Shown here: piece by piece, positions 10,209-19,036 of the stretch | Layout: every line of letters starts with the position of its first letter | How positions within the stretch are numbered: the stretch's first letter is position 1 | Notes under the pieces: generated by a model | Told to the model about the DNA's origin: nothing | What the model saw: the letters and a program-made list of their open reading frames with translations, nothing else | The model's database searches: none | Position numbers and translations under genes: made by a program | Source: Pleomorphomonas sp. T1.2MG-36 | GTDB lineage: Bacteria; Pseudomonadota; Alphaproteobacteria; Rhizobiales; Pleomorphomonadaceae | NCBI RefSeq assembly: GCF_950100655.1 | Contig: NZ_CATNLY010000023.1 | Span: 434,001 to 498,000 of the forward strand | Reading direction: 5' to 3' | Length of the DNA stretch: 64,000 nucleotides

Positions 10209-10655
10209 TCATCCCGCCCTCTTCAGCACCTGGCGCCGCTCTGCCGAAGCCTGCGCGAACTGATCTTCCAGTTCGCCACCACGAACCGCCTCGATCAGCT
10301 TGTCGATGATGCCGGGCAGGTTCGCAAAGTCGCCGACGGTCACGGCGTTCTTGTCCTTGGCGAACTCGATGGTCTTGCCCGCATAACGAAGGCCGAAGAA
10401 GAACTGACCGCTGGCGTCGGTGAACCAACCAGCACGCAGGCGCTTGGGCGTCTCGACCTCAACGAGCTGACCATCAGCGCCCTTTTGCCAGACCGTGTGC
10501 GTCGGCGCGAAATGCTGGCTAGCGATCTTGGCTTCGGCCATGGCCTTCTGTTCGGCGAGTGCGGAAATCACCTTGTCACGGGCACGCTCGCTGGGATTGT
10601 CGCTCGAATGGACAGGCTTGGCGTTGGTCAGCTTCAGGCTCTTCAGGATGCTCAT
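10209..10655 (-). CDS. DUF6641 family protein
   Basis: A protein of 148 residues starting MSILKSLKL. GGAGG lies 9 nt upstream on the minus strand. The N-terminal MSILKSLKLTNAK, the central WFTDASGQFFFGLRYAGK and the segment IEFAKDKNAVTVGDFANLPGIIDKL match what I recall of DUF6641, a small soluble family often carried near phage or plasmid genes in Alphaproteobacteria. Its function is unknown. It is convergent with the autotransporter and separated from it by the terminator. The start region and leader (10651-10729) recur at 13521-13598 without the rest of the gene. Confidence 0.7.
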   Translation of the reverse strand: MSILKSLKLTNAKPVHSSDNPSERARDKVISALAEQKAMAEAKIASQHFAPTHTVWQKGADGQLVEVETPKRLRAGWFTDASGQFFFGLRYAGKTIEFAKDKNAVTVGDFANLPGIIDKLIEAVRGGELEDQFAQASAERRQVLKRAG

Positions 10656-10729
10656 TTGTCGGGACCTCCATGTGGACAGTCCCCGTCCCATCTACAGCTG
10701 CTTTCCAAGCTCGCAACCTAAACGACCAA
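10651..10729 (-). repeat. Leader/start repeat, copy A (intact DUF6641 gene)
   Basis: About 79 bp including the start codon, ribosome site and upstream region of the DUF6641 gene. The same string with scattered substitutions and one 1-bp gap is at 13521-13598. Conserved blocks include CTCATTTGTCGGGACCT and GCAACCTAAACGACC. Confidence 0.75.
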
Positions 10730-10936
10730 TAACTCCAACCTCAACGGCGACTGATTTCCCCACTCCAGCATATTCCAACCATTCATCGGAATATTCTCCA
10801 GATCTTTCAACGCGATCTATTCAAGAAACACCTTCACTGTCGACAGAGATCCAATCTAACACGCACCTAGCACAATGATCGAGATACGCTGATTTTACTG
10901 ACAATTTTCTTTGGAAAACGTTATTTGTAACGTAGG

Positions 10937-11001
10937 GGTCGAGAGTTCGATCCTCTCTCGCAGCACCATTTTTACACAGTTATATCAATATCTTGAAATA
11001 G
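10937..11001 (+). repeat. Attachment-site repeat 2 (tRNA-Thr 3' end remnant)
   Basis: 10937-10970 copies the T arm, acceptor 3' strand and CCA of tRNA-Thr with one mismatch in 34 bp. CTTGAAATAG reappears at 10992-11001 after an insertion of unrelated AT-rich bases. The 5' half of the tRNA is absent, so it is not a gene. Confidence 0.7.
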
Positions 11002-11296
11002 AGCAGCGTTTTCGCGCCGACACACATCATGCAGAACATTCAGGTGTTCTGGCACAATAGTGACACGCTGGTTGCGGCTTCGTTCTGATCAGACCTTGCC
11101 AACCAGAACCTTGAATACCGATGGAAGATAGGTTGATGCCGTTCCGGCGTTCATCACAGGAGGACGAGCCATATCTCAATCGCTTGGCGCCATATGCAAA
11201 TCGATTGGCGGGAAGCGCCAATGCTCGGAAGCATCGAGCCGCTTAAAACGACTTCACCGGCCACCGATATCGGTCCGGCCAGATGGAGTCAGACAT
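11002..11296. other. Intergenic region before the hydrolase gene
   Basis: Just under 300 bp with no supported gene. Together with 10730-10936, which is AT-rich, it forms a gene-free 640-bp zone interrupted only by attachment repeat 2. Expected content is the promoter of the downstream hydrolase. Confidence 0.4.
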
Positions 11297-12265
11297 ATGA
11301 ACAACCTCATCAAGGATGCCCTGCTGATCCCGGTCAGCGATCCGCGCCAGACGATCTCGATCAACCCCGTCGTCCTCAAGGTCGAAGGCCGCCCGATCCC
11401 GCTCGAACTTCGCATCACGGCGCCCGTGGCCGGCGACAATCTGCCGGTGGTCCTGCTTTCGCATGGCCATGGGCCGTCGCTCTACCTTCCGTCGAAAGAT
11501 GGCTACGGGCCGCTCGTCAACTTTTACGCGGAGCATGGCTTCGTCGTGATCCAGCCGACCCACCTCAATTCGAAGGTCGCGGGTATGCCGGCCGACGCCG
11601 CAGGCGGCCCGCTCTTCTGGCGCTCGCGCGTTGAGGACATGACCGCCATCCTCGACCAGCTCGACACGATCGAGGCAGCCGTCCCGGCGATTGCGGGCCG
11701 CATCGATCGCAGTCGTATCGCCGTCGTCGGCCACTCGATGGGCGGGCAGACCGCAGGCGTTCTGCTGGGCGCCCGGCTGACCGATCCGAACGATCCGAAC
11801 GCACAGAATGTCGACATGCGCGAGCCGCGCATCGCGGCGGGAATCATGCTGACGGCGCCGGGCAATGGCGGGGCTTCGCTGAGCGAGATGGCGGCGAGCC
11901 GCTACAGCTTCTTCAATCCGGACTTCTCGCATTTGACTACGCAGACGCTGGTGGTCGTGGGAGATGAGGACGCCTCTCCGCACCTGACGGTCCGTGGTCC
12001 GGCTTGGCATGCCGACGCCTTCCACGACAGCCCGGGCGCGGAAGCCCTGCTGACCGTTATCGGAGGCAAGCATGGCCTTGGCGGTATCGCGGGCTATGAC
12101 GCCAAGGAAACGGACGACGAGGATCCGGAGCGCCTGGAGATCGTCCTTCGGACGACATGGGCCTATCTGCGCTCCGCGTTGTACGATGGCGACGACGCTT
12201 GGGCGGTGGCAAGGCAAGCGCTGCTCGCGCATTGCGCGGGTCACGCCCGAGCCGAGGTCAAGTGA
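11297..12265 (+). CDS. Alpha/beta hydrolase, dienelactone/PAF-acetylhydrolase-like
   Basis: A protein of 322 residues. The oxyanion strand is VVLLSHGHG (about residue 50), the nucleophile elbow is GHSMGG (about residue 148), a candidate acid lies in VVGDEDASP and the catalytic His in GGKHGLGG. There is no signal peptide, so it should be cytoplasmic. It is followed by an AraC-type regulator on the same strand. The substrate cannot be named from sequence. Unusually for this window, the ribosome site is weak. Confidence 0.8.
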   Translation: MNNLIKDALLIPVSDPRQTISINPVVLKVEGRPIPLELRITAPVAGDNLPVVLLSHGHGPSLYLPSKDGYGPLVNFYAEHGFVVIQPTHLNSKVAGMPADAAGGPLFWRSRVEDMTAILDQLDTIEAAVPAIAGRIDRSRIAVVGHSMGGQTAGVLLGARLTDPNDPNAQNVDMREPRIAAGIMLTAPGNGGASLSEMAASRYSFFNPDFSHLTTQTLVVVGDEDASPHLTVRGPAWHADAFHDSPGAEALLTVIGGKHGLGGIAGYDAKETDDEDPERLEIVLRTTWAYLRSALYDGDDAWAVARQALLAHCAGHARAEVK

Positions 12266-12317
12266 CGTGAGCAGGCCGGACCACCCAGCACTATAGGCGC
12301 GCCTGGCTTACGCAGCA

Positions 12318-12353
12318 CAAGGCCGTGGCGCGGTACAACACGTCACGGCCTTG
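12318..12353. promoter_or_regulatory. Long inverted repeat upstream of the AraC-type gene
   Basis: Perfect 10-bp arms CAAGGCCGTG and CACGGCCTTG are separated by 16 nt, ending 27 nt before the AraC-type start codon. It could be an operator for autoregulation or an RNA hairpin covering the leader. AraC regulators more often use direct repeats, so the role is open. Confidence 0.45.
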
Positions 12354-12380
12354 ACCGCCGGACCAACCTGGGCTTTCGTG

Positions 12381-13412
12381 ATGGTGCCGAAGAAGACAAA
12401 CAGCATTCCCGACAAGTGCCGCCTGCAGCAGTCCTTCTGGTCGGCGATGCAGACGACTGGCCTGAACCCGGTCGCGGTTTTGCACCACGCCCGCTTGCCC
12501 GTGACGCTGCACCTCGACACGCGCCGCTTCGTAAGCACCGAGCAACTCTTCTCGCTATGGACCGCGATGTCGGATCTCGCGGCGGATCCGGACTATTGGC
12601 TCCGCTTCGTTCAGGCGACGGAGTCGGTGGGGCACCAACCCATGTTCGTGGCCGCATGCCACGCCTCCGATTTCCGCGACGGCATCGGGCGCATCGCGCG
12701 TTTCAAGCAGTTTACGATGCCGGAACGAATTGCGATCGAAGAGCGCGGTTCGGAGGTCCACATCTACAAGGAGTGGTTTCACACCGGCGCTGCGGAACCG
12801 GACCTTTCGGTCGATGTCAGCTTCGCATTCCTCCTGTCGCTTGGCCGGCGCGGGACCGGCCAGAGACTGACCCCGCTCCGGCTGGAGCTGAGCCGGAGTG
12901 GCGCGCCGACCGCCGGACAGAGCAGCTTCTTCGGGTGCCCGATCGTCGGTGGAAAAGCGCGTAACACGCTCGTGTTGGCGGCGTCCGATCTCGATCGTCC
13001 GTTTCCAGGACATAATGCCGAGCTGATTGAAATCATCACTCCTGCTCTGGAGGAAAGCTTCGGCCGTCTAAGGCCCCGCAGCTCGTTCTCGGAGCAGGTC
13101 AAGGCCGTGCTGAAGCGTGGCTTTGCCAGCGGGCGCCCGGAGATCTCCGCCGTGGCGCGTGACCTCGGAACGAGTGAGCGCACGTTGCAACGGCGCATCA
13201 CCGACGAGGGGGGCAGCTTTCGCGCACTTGTCCAAGAGGCCCGGAAGGAGTTGGGGCACAAGCTTCTATCCGACCCATATGCCGACGTAGCGGAAGTCGC
13301 CTGCATCCTCGGGTTCCAGGACACCACCTCATTCTATCGGGCGTTCCGCGGCTGGGAGGGCGTCACTCCCCAGGCCTGGCGCAGCCGCAACGCCGCGATA
13401 CAGCCCGACTGA
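12381..13412 (+). CDS. AraC family regulator (OruR/ArgR-like N-domain)
   Basis: A protein of 343 residues from the ATG at 12381; a TTG at 12351 and a GTG at 12378 are alternatives. The N-terminal ~200 residues match the arabinose-binding-like regulatory domain seen in OruR-type regulators (HHARLPVTLHLDTRRFVS, FSLWTAMSDLAADPDYWLRF). The C-terminal ~100 residues are a double helix-turn-helix: SAVARDLGTSERTLQRRI, then VAEVACILGFQDTTSFYRAFRGWEGVTPQAWR. It probably controls the hydrolase gene upstream or nearby island cargo. Confidence 0.88.
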   Translation: MVPKKTNSIPDKCRLQQSFWSAMQTTGLNPVAVLHHARLPVTLHLDTRRFVSTEQLFSLWTAMSDLAADPDYWLRFVQATESVGHQPMFVAACHASDFRDGIGRIARFKQFTMPERIAIEERGSEVHIYKEWFHTGAAEPDLSVDVSFAFLLSLGRRGTGQRLTPLRLELSRSGAPTAGQSSFFGCPIVGGKARNTLVLAASDLDRPFPGHNAELIEIITPALEESFGRLRPRSSFSEQVKAVLKRGFASGRPEISAVARDLGTSERTLQRRITDEGGSFRALVQEARKELGHKLLSDPYADVAEVACILGFQDTTSFYRAFRGWEGVTPQAWRSRNAAIQPD

Positions 13413-13735
13413 TGAGGGCGTGAATGACACCGTCAACGAGCGTCCTTCATCCATGCCAAGATGGTCCAGCCAATGCAGGCCTCCGAACACGGGCCGGTCG
13501 ACATTCGGGCCCGTCTGGAGCTCATTTGTCGGGACCTGCATTTGGACAGCTCCTGTCCATCTACCGTCGTTTTCCAAACTTGCAACCTAAACGACCGACC
13601 CCGATGGGACGCCCCATGGTTCAGACCAACTGCCGTAGAGCTTGTCTAGCGCTCGCACGTTACAAACCTTCCCGATCGACGCTCTACCGACCATCCCGAT
13701 ACTGCTCGGTCGCCAGCGCTGAAGGTTGAGTAACT
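13413..13735. other. Gene-free stretch containing the DUF6641 leader remnant
   Basis: No intact gene. It holds the second copy of the DUF6641 leader (13521-13598). Short frames here lack support. Confidence 0.5.
13521..13598 (-). pseudogene. DUF6641 leader/start remnant (copy B)
   Basis: Matches 10651-10729 over the whole leader and the first two codons (ATG AGC). After that the similarity stops, and the frame ends after about 30 unrelated codons. The fragment is best read as the decayed 5' end of a second DUF6641 gene in the next island segment. Confidence 0.55.
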
Positions 13736-14638
13736 TCACCGATCCGGTGAGTTGCGGCCGAGACGTTCGACGATGTGATCGACGAACACCCTGACTTTGA
13801 TGGGCAGATGAGCCCGGCTTGGGTAGACGACGTAAAGACCAAGCTCGCCGCAGGTCCATCCCTTGAGCAGGGGAACAAGGGCGCCGGAGGAGAAGTCATC
13901 CTCAGCCAGGAAATCGGGCTGAACCAGCGCGCCGAGACCTTTCCGCGCCATCTCGACCAGAAGCTCCCCGTTGTTGGAGAGTATTTTCGGGGTCAGTTGG
14001 ACGGGATGCGTGACCTCATTACCGCTTCGAAAGACGAGATGGCCGGATGTCCACAACGGCGTAAAGCCAAGGATGGCATGGTCGGAGAGATCGCTAGGCG
14101 TCTCAGGCTCCGGATGGTCTGCGAGGTATGAGGGTGCGGCGCACACCATCATGTGGATCGGCGTTATCTTGCGGGCAACGAGCTCCGGGCCAGGAGAGTT
14201 AGTCATGCGCAACGCCACGTCGATACCGTCGTTGACGAGATCGACCACCCGATTGTTGAAATCCAAGTCCAGGGTGATGTTGGGATACTGGCGGCAGAAA
14301 TCGGGAAGGATTGGCGCGAGCTTTCGCATGCCGAAGGATACGGGCGCGCTAACGCGAAGATGGCCGCATGGGTTAAGCACGTGTTGTCCGACCACCGCGA
14401 CGGTTTCGTCCAGATCGGCGAGAATATGCTGCGCTCTTTCTCGCAGTTCGCGCCCCGATTCCGTAAGGGATAGCCGGCGAGTGGTGCGCTGGAGCAGGCG
14501 CGCGCCCAGATGCTCCTCAAGGGCGGAGATGTAGCGCGAGACCGCGCCGGTCGATGTATTAAGCCTCTCGGCAGCCGCCGCGAAACTTCCAGCGTCGGTA
14601 ACGTGCACGAACACCCGCATTGCTTTCGTCAAATCCAC
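13736..14638 (-). CDS. LysR family transcriptional regulator
   Basis: A protein of 300 residues. The GTG at 14638 was chosen because GGAGG lies 6 nt upstream and the product then begins directly with the helix-turn-helix (VDLTKAMRVFVHVTDAGSFAAAAERLNTSTGAVSRYISALEEHLG). The TTG at 14671 would add an unrelated tail. The rest is the periplasmic-binding-like effector domain (GHLRVSAPVSFGMRKLAPILPDF onward) of the CrgA/DsdC-like subgroup. It is divergent from an NADP reductase-like gene that is probably its target. Confidence 0.92.
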   Translation of the reverse strand: MDLTKAMRVFVHVTDAGSFAAAAERLNTSTGAVSRYISALEEHLGARLLQRTTRRLSLTESGRELRERAQHILADLDETVAVVGQHVLNPCGHLRVSAPVSFGMRKLAPILPDFCRQYPNITLDLDFNNRVVDLVNDGIDVALRMTNSPGPELVARKITPIHMMVCAAPSYLADHPEPETPSDLSDHAILGFTPLWTSGHLVFRSGNEVTHPVQLTPKILSNNGELLVEMARKGLGALVQPDFLAEDDFSSGALVPLLKGWTCGELGLYVVYPSRAHLPIKVRVFVDHIVERLGRNSPDR

Positions 14639-14668
14639 GTGGGCCTCCGATCCTTTCGATTTTCGCAA

Positions 14669-14688
14669 CAATACGTTTCTTCTTATTG
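14669..14688. promoter_or_regulatory. Candidate LysR operator between divergent genes
   Basis: CAATA-N10-TATTG, a dyad with short arms in the lysR/reductase intergenic space, in an AT-richer patch. Position and symmetry fit a LysR box but nothing more supports it. Confidence 0.35.
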
Positions 14689-14771
14689 CCTTTTTAGGTC
14701 AAGACGAGGGGAATATGTGTGGGGTTGCGCCGTCGAGACGGATTGCTCGGCGAGCCTACAAGGCGTCTCCA

Positions 14772-15395
14772 ATGAAAGTGACCCTCATCGGATCAGGCAG
14801 CATGGCGGAAGGATTGGCCGTACGCCTCACTGCATCCGATCATTATGTTCAGATTTACGGCCGCAACGCCGACAAGGTGGCGGCGCTTGCCGACAAGCTC
14901 GGTGTCAAACCCGTTGAGGCTGCCAAAGCGGCAAATGCCGACATCATCATCATCGCAACTCCCTACAACAACGCGGTCGAGGCGCTCTCTAGGCTCGGCG
15001 ATCTCTCCGGAAGGGTCGTGATCGACATCACCAACCCGCTCACTCCGGACTTTATGAGCCTTTCCATCGGGCACTCCACCTCGGCGGCGGAAGAGATCGC
15101 CCGCGCGGTGCCAGGCATCCGTCTGGTCAAAGCCTTCAATACGGTCTTTGCCCAGGTTCTGCAGCGCGGCCACGAGATTGCAGGAACCGCCGTCCCGGTC
15201 TATGTGGCCGCCGACGATGCCGAAGCAAAACGCACGGTCACGGCATTGGTCCGCTCTTTGGGCTTTGCGCCCGTAGATGCCGGCAGTCTTGCGAACGCCC
15301 GATATCTGGAACCGCTCGGTGGCCTGAACATCTATTTCGCCTATGAAGCCGGCTTCGGTACAGCTATCGCCCCAGCTTGGCTCAAGGACTCTTGA
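14772..15395 (+). CDS. NADP oxidoreductase, F420-dependent-type Rossmann protein
   Basis: A protein of 207 residues starting MKVTLIGSGSMAEGLAVRL, a GxGxMA dinucleotide-binding turn. GRNADKV follows strand 2, which suits NADP. The segments IIIIATPYNNAVEAL and VVIDITNPL, and RLVKAFNTVFAQVL, match the NPD/F420_oxidored family (NADPH-dependent reductases and F420:NADP oxidoreductase relatives). It is divergent from a LysR gene and followed at 144 bp by an aldehyde dehydrogenase, forming a small LysR-linked redox module. Its substrate is unknown. Confidence 0.85.
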   Translation: MKVTLIGSGSMAEGLAVRLTASDHYVQIYGRNADKVAALADKLGVKPVEAAKAANADIIIIATPYNNAVEALSRLGDLSGRVVIDITNPLTPDFMSLSIGHSTSAAEEIARAVPGIRLVKAFNTVFAQVLQRGHEIAGTAVPVYVAADDAEAKRTVTALVRSLGFAPVDAGSLANARYLEPLGGLNIYFAYEAGFGTAIAPAWLKDS

Positions 15396-15539
15396 CCATT
15401 GCCGACCCTCAGTAGGCGCCTCTAGCCGATATCCTTTCCTTTCACTGATCCACAGCGCCCCCGGTACCGTCAGGACTTGGCCGTACCCGACACACGCCGC
15501 CGTGCATCGCAGTTTTCTTCAAGAATCGAGGACCAAATC

Positions 15540-16931
15540 ATGGCCTATGCAACGATCAATCCCTTCACTGGCGAAAAGGTGAAGACATTCCCCGATGCGC
15601 GCGACGAGGATATCGAGCGGGCGGTTGCCACGGCGCACGCCGCCTTTCAGGGCTGGCGCAAGACATCCTTCGGCGTACGGGCCGCGGTGATGCGCCGCGC
15701 CGCCGCGCTGCTGCGCAAGAGCAGCCGTGCCTATGCCGAGATCCTGACGCTCGAAATGGGCAAGCTCATCGGCGAGGCGGAAGCCGAGGTCGAACTGTCG
15801 GCCAAGATCTTCGAGTATTATGCCGACAATGCCGCGACTTTCCTGGCGCCACGCCGCCTGCCCGTTCGCGATCCGGCCGAGGGTGAAGCGACACTGGTCT
15901 CCGAGCCACTGGGCGTTTTGCTTGCCATCGAGCCCTGGAACTTCCCCTACTACCAGATCGCCCGCATCATCGCTCCGCAGTTGTCGGCTGGTAATGTCAT
16001 GCTCCTCAAGCATGCCTCGAACGTGCCGCAGAGCGCCGCCGCCTTTGAAAAGCTGATGCGTGAGGCTGGCCTGCCAGAAGGCGGGTTCACCAATCTCTAT
16101 GCCACCCGCGCCCAGATCACGCGCATCATTGAGGACCCGCGCGTCGCTGGCGTCGCCCTCACAGGTTCGGAGGGAGCCGGCTCCGAGGTTGCCGCAACCG
16201 CAGGCCGGGCGCTCAAGAAGTCCACGCTGGAACTCGGCGGCGCCGACGCTTTCGTCGTGCTCGCCGATGCCGATCTCGACAAGACCGTCCGCTGGGCGGT
16301 GTTCGGGCGCCATTGGAACGGCGGTCAGGTCTGCGTCTCCTCAAAGCGTATGATCATCGTCGACGAGGTCTACGAAGAGTTCCTCGCCAGCTATTCCAAG
16401 GGCGTGGCCGCGCTTCGCACCGGCGACCCCATGGACCCGGCGACAACGCTGGCGCCACTCTCCTCGCAGGCCGCCGCCGACGAGGTGAAGGAGAAGATCC
16501 GGCAGGCGGTCACCCATGGTGCCACCGCTACCGAGGTTGGCCCAAAGGTCTCAAGCCGGGGCGCTTTCGTGCAGCCCACCATCCTGACCAACGTCACGCC
16601 CGACAATCCCGCCTATTACTGGGAATTCTTCGGGCCTGTCTCGATGCTGTTCCGCGCCAAGGACGAAACCGACGCGGTGCGGATTGCCAACGACTCGCCC
16701 TTCGGTCTCGGCGGCTCGGTCTTCACCTCGAACACGGCACACGGCGCCGAGGTCGCGGCCGAAATCTCGACAGGAATGGTCTTCGTCAACCATCCGACCA
16801 AGGTCGAGGCCGATCTGCCGTTCGGCGGCGTCCGCCGGTCCGGCTACGGCCGTGAGTTGCTCGATCTCGGCCTCACAGAATTCGTCAATCACAAGCTGAT
16901 CGACATCGTCGACATAGACGCTTCGTTCTGA
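15540..16931 (+). CDS. NAD(P)-dependent succinate-semialdehyde/aldehyde dehydrogenase
   Basis: A protein of 463 residues. Family motifs occur in order: the EPWNFPYY substrate/cofactor loop, the LTGSEGAGSEVA cofactor strand, the general base Glu in TLELGGADAFVV, the catalytic Cys in GGQVCVSSKR, and EFFGPVSMLF near the end. It resembles the single-domain SSADH group (GabD1-like). The length is normal and the start follows GAGGACCAAATC. It may oxidise an aldehyde generated by neighbouring cargo enzymes. Confidence 0.9.
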   Translation: MAYATINPFTGEKVKTFPDARDEDIERAVATAHAAFQGWRKTSFGVRAAVMRRAAALLRKSSRAYAEILTLEMGKLIGEAEAEVELSAKIFEYYADNAATFLAPRRLPVRDPAEGEATLVSEPLGVLLAIEPWNFPYYQIARIIAPQLSAGNVMLLKHASNVPQSAAAFEKLMREAGLPEGGFTNLYATRAQITRIIEDPRVAGVALTGSEGAGSEVAATAGRALKKSTLELGGADAFVVLADADLDKTVRWAVFGRHWNGGQVCVSSKRMIIVDEVYEEFLASYSKGVAALRTGDPMDPATTLAPLSSQAAADEVKEKIRQAVTHGATATEVGPKVSSRGAFVQPTILTNVTPDNPAYYWEFFGPVSMLFRAKDETDAVRIANDSPFGLGGSVFTSNTAHGAEVAAEISTGMVFVNHPTKVEADLPFGGVRRSGYGRELLDLGLTEFVNHKLIDIVDIDASF

Positions 16932-17008
16932 GGTCCTCGCCGTTCTAGGCGGCCCATCGCCAGCTCAGCGATGAGACAACTCTCCAATTGAAAGAGGAAA
17001 GATCATCC

Positions 17009-17611
17009 ATGCGTGGCCTTTCCTCATCACCCTCAAGGAACACAGACTTGTCGAAGATATATTCCGTCGCCGTACTCGTCGGCAGCTTGCGCAAGGGCGC
17101 CTACACCCGAATGCTGGCGAATGCACTGAAGAAGATTGCCCCGCCTTCGATCGCTCTCTCGATCGTCGAAATCGGCGACCTGCCACTCTACAATCCTGAT
17201 CTTGATGACGCGGGCGCACCAGCCGCGTGGACGCGGTTTCGCAACGAGGTGAAGTCCTCCAACGCGGTGCTGTTCATCACACCGGAGTACAATCGGTCAG
17301 TTCCTGCAGCCCTCAAGAATGCCCTTGATGTCGGCTCCCGACCTTATGGCGCCAGCGTCTGGCCCGGTAAACCTGGCGCTATCATCAGCCTGACGCCCGG
17401 CTCGCTCGGCGCTTTCGGTGCCAATCACCACCTGCGCCAGTCACTGGTATTTCTGGACGTACCAACCCTGCAGCAACCCGAAGCGTACCTCGGCAATGCC
17501 GGCTCGATGTTCGACGTTGCCGGAGGCTTTGCCGATGCGTCAACGGAAGCGCATATGAAGGCGTATCTCGACGCTTTCGCCGACTGGATTACGCGCACCG
17601 CGAAAGCGTAA
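17009..17611 (+). CDS. NADPH-dependent FMN reductase family protein
   Basis: A protein of 200 residues. The flavodoxin-like fold is seen from the first strand and phosphate loop (VAVLVGSLRKGAYTRMLANAL), then LFITPEYNRSVPAALKNALD and the SLTPGSLGAFGANHHLRQSL segment, which match azoreductase/chromate-reductase-type enzymes. AAAGAGGA lies before the ATG. It transfers electrons from NADPH to FMN or quinone-like acceptors in the cytoplasm. It is the last gene of this island segment, 100 bp before attachment repeat 3. Confidence 0.9.
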   Translation: MRGLSSSPSRNTDLSKIYSVAVLVGSLRKGAYTRMLANALKKIAPPSIALSIVEIGDLPLYNPDLDDAGAPAAWTRFRNEVKSSNAVLFITPEYNRSVPAALKNALDVGSRPYGASVWPGKPGAIISLTPGSLGAFGANHHLRQSLVFLDVPTLQQPEAYLGNAGSMFDVAGGFADASTEAHMKAYLDAFADWITRTAKA

Positions 17612-17713
17612 CGACAGCTGCGGATTTACAAGACCGGTCATGGCCAATGCCGCCCCCCCCGGGACATACCAGCTGCGGCAAAAAATCGAATAGCGACACC
17701 GATCACTCCACAG

Positions 17714-17778
17714 TTTGTAAAGGAGAGGTAGAGAGGCCAACCCTCTCTCGCGGCACCACCAATCCCATGAAATAGCTG
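17714..17778 (+). repeat. Attachment-site repeat 3 (diverged tRNA-Thr 3' end)
   Basis: Aligns without gaps to 6851-6915 at 55 of 65 positions, including TCTCTCGCGGCACCA and ATGAAATAGCTG. It is the most diverged copy, which suggests the oldest insertion or a related but different element. The rest of the 17612-17943 gap holds no gene. Confidence 0.7.
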
Positions 17779-17943
17779 AGCTCCCCCAACTCCGTTGGAC
17801 TCCGGACAAAAACGGCTAGCACGCTTTTGGAGCGCACCTGGAGCGGGGAAGCTGCCCAGGACACTCACGCGATCCTTGATCGTATCCGCCATGGCCCATA
17901 CTCCGTCGAGGACAGACCATGGCGGGGTGGGTTTTTTCGCGGA

Positions 17944-18816
17944 CTACTTTTCGAACATCCCTTTGGCGTGCTCACCATCCAGAAATGGCTTGATGAGGCC
18001 CATCAGCAGATCTGGTTGTCGAATAATTGCCGTATGCGAACTTGCTGGCAGAACAGCGAAGCGGGACTTTGGAAGTTTGCGCCCCAAATCGCCCATGGCT
18101 CCGCCGCCCAGCAGACGAAACAGCTCGACCGAATGCTCAAGCGTGACCACGTCAGCATCGCCCGTAACCAGCAACGTCGGGCTTTTGAGCTGTCTCACCC
18201 GCTCCTGCCACGAGACCGGTTCGTGTTCGAGCGCGATCATTTTCTCGACGAACAACACGAACCGACCGGGATGGGGCGAAAGAGTCTTCCATTGCTTCTC
18301 GATCGGGCTTCCGACGAACATCTCCGGCCGCATCTGTGGGATCATTTTCAGATAGTCCGGCTGCATGCCTGAAAGATCGTAAGCCATAGACAAGGCAACG
18401 AGCTGATCCACCTTGTCCGGGTGGTCGGTGGCGAGGAAGAAGCCAACCGCAGCCCCCATGGAGTAGCCAACTACATCCGCCTTGCGGATCCCCATCTGGT
18501 CCATGAACGTCGAGACGTCGCTCGCGAGATCCTGATACCGGATCGGTCGATCTATGTCGTTGGTCCGCCCATGCCCCTGCAACTCCACTGCATAGACCAT
18601 GCGCTCTTTGGCGAGCTGCGGGATGATCTCCCCCATGCTCGGAATATCCATGTACGCACCGTGGAGTACGATGACCGGCTCCGGATTGCCCTCCCCATGA
18701 ATCTCGTAATACATCTTGAGGTTACCGACAGTCGCATAGCCCGAACTTTCGCTATGGGCTTTCGACACGGGTATCAGAACCAGCGCAGCAGCTACAATTC
18801 CCAGTAGTCGTCTCAT
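17944..18816 (-). CDS. Exported alpha/beta hydrolase
   Basis: A protein of 290 residues from the ATG at 18816, with GGAGGTGG just upstream. The N-terminus is a signal peptide (MRRLLGIVAAALVLIPVSKAHS). HG at the oxyanion site (VIVLHGAYMDI), the nucleophile elbow GYSMGAA, a candidate acid in VTGDADVV and His in PASSHTAI complete the triad. A periplasmic esterase or haloperoxidase-like enzyme is likely. The true substrate is unknown. It is divergent from the DGPF/sigma pair. Confidence 0.85.
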   Translation of the reverse strand: MRRLLGIVAAALVLIPVSKAHSESSGYATVGNLKMYYEIHGEGNPEPVIVLHGAYMDIPSMGEIIPQLAKERMVYAVELQGHGRTNDIDRPIRYQDLASDVSTFMDQMGIRKADVVGYSMGAAVGFFLATDHPDKVDQLVALSMAYDLSGMQPDYLKMIPQMRPEMFVGSPIEKQWKTLSPHPGRFVLFVEKMIALEHEPVSWQERVRQLKSPTLLVTGDADVVTLEHSVELFRLLGGGAMGDLGRKLPKSRFAVLPASSHTAIIRQPDLLMGLIKPFLDGEHAKGMFEK

Positions 18817-19036
18817 TTTCCACCTCCGTTGGGGTTCAGAGATAAGACGTTCGTGCTGGGAAAAACCCGACATGGGCTCCAGCTTTCATATCTCGGCGGC
18901 CGATTTCCGGGCCATGGGGATGCCGACAGACACAAAAAAGAGGAGCATGATGTCGGGAACCTCCGCTCCCGTTCGTTGAATACATGTCTGCCTCGATGGA
19001 GGGGCGACTGCCAGAAACTGAACAAGGAGACCTGAG

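Noticed and set aside
10931..10975. Apparent second tRNA gene
   Set aside because: Only the T arm and acceptor 3' strand are present; there is no D arm or anticodon arm, so it is an attachment remnant.
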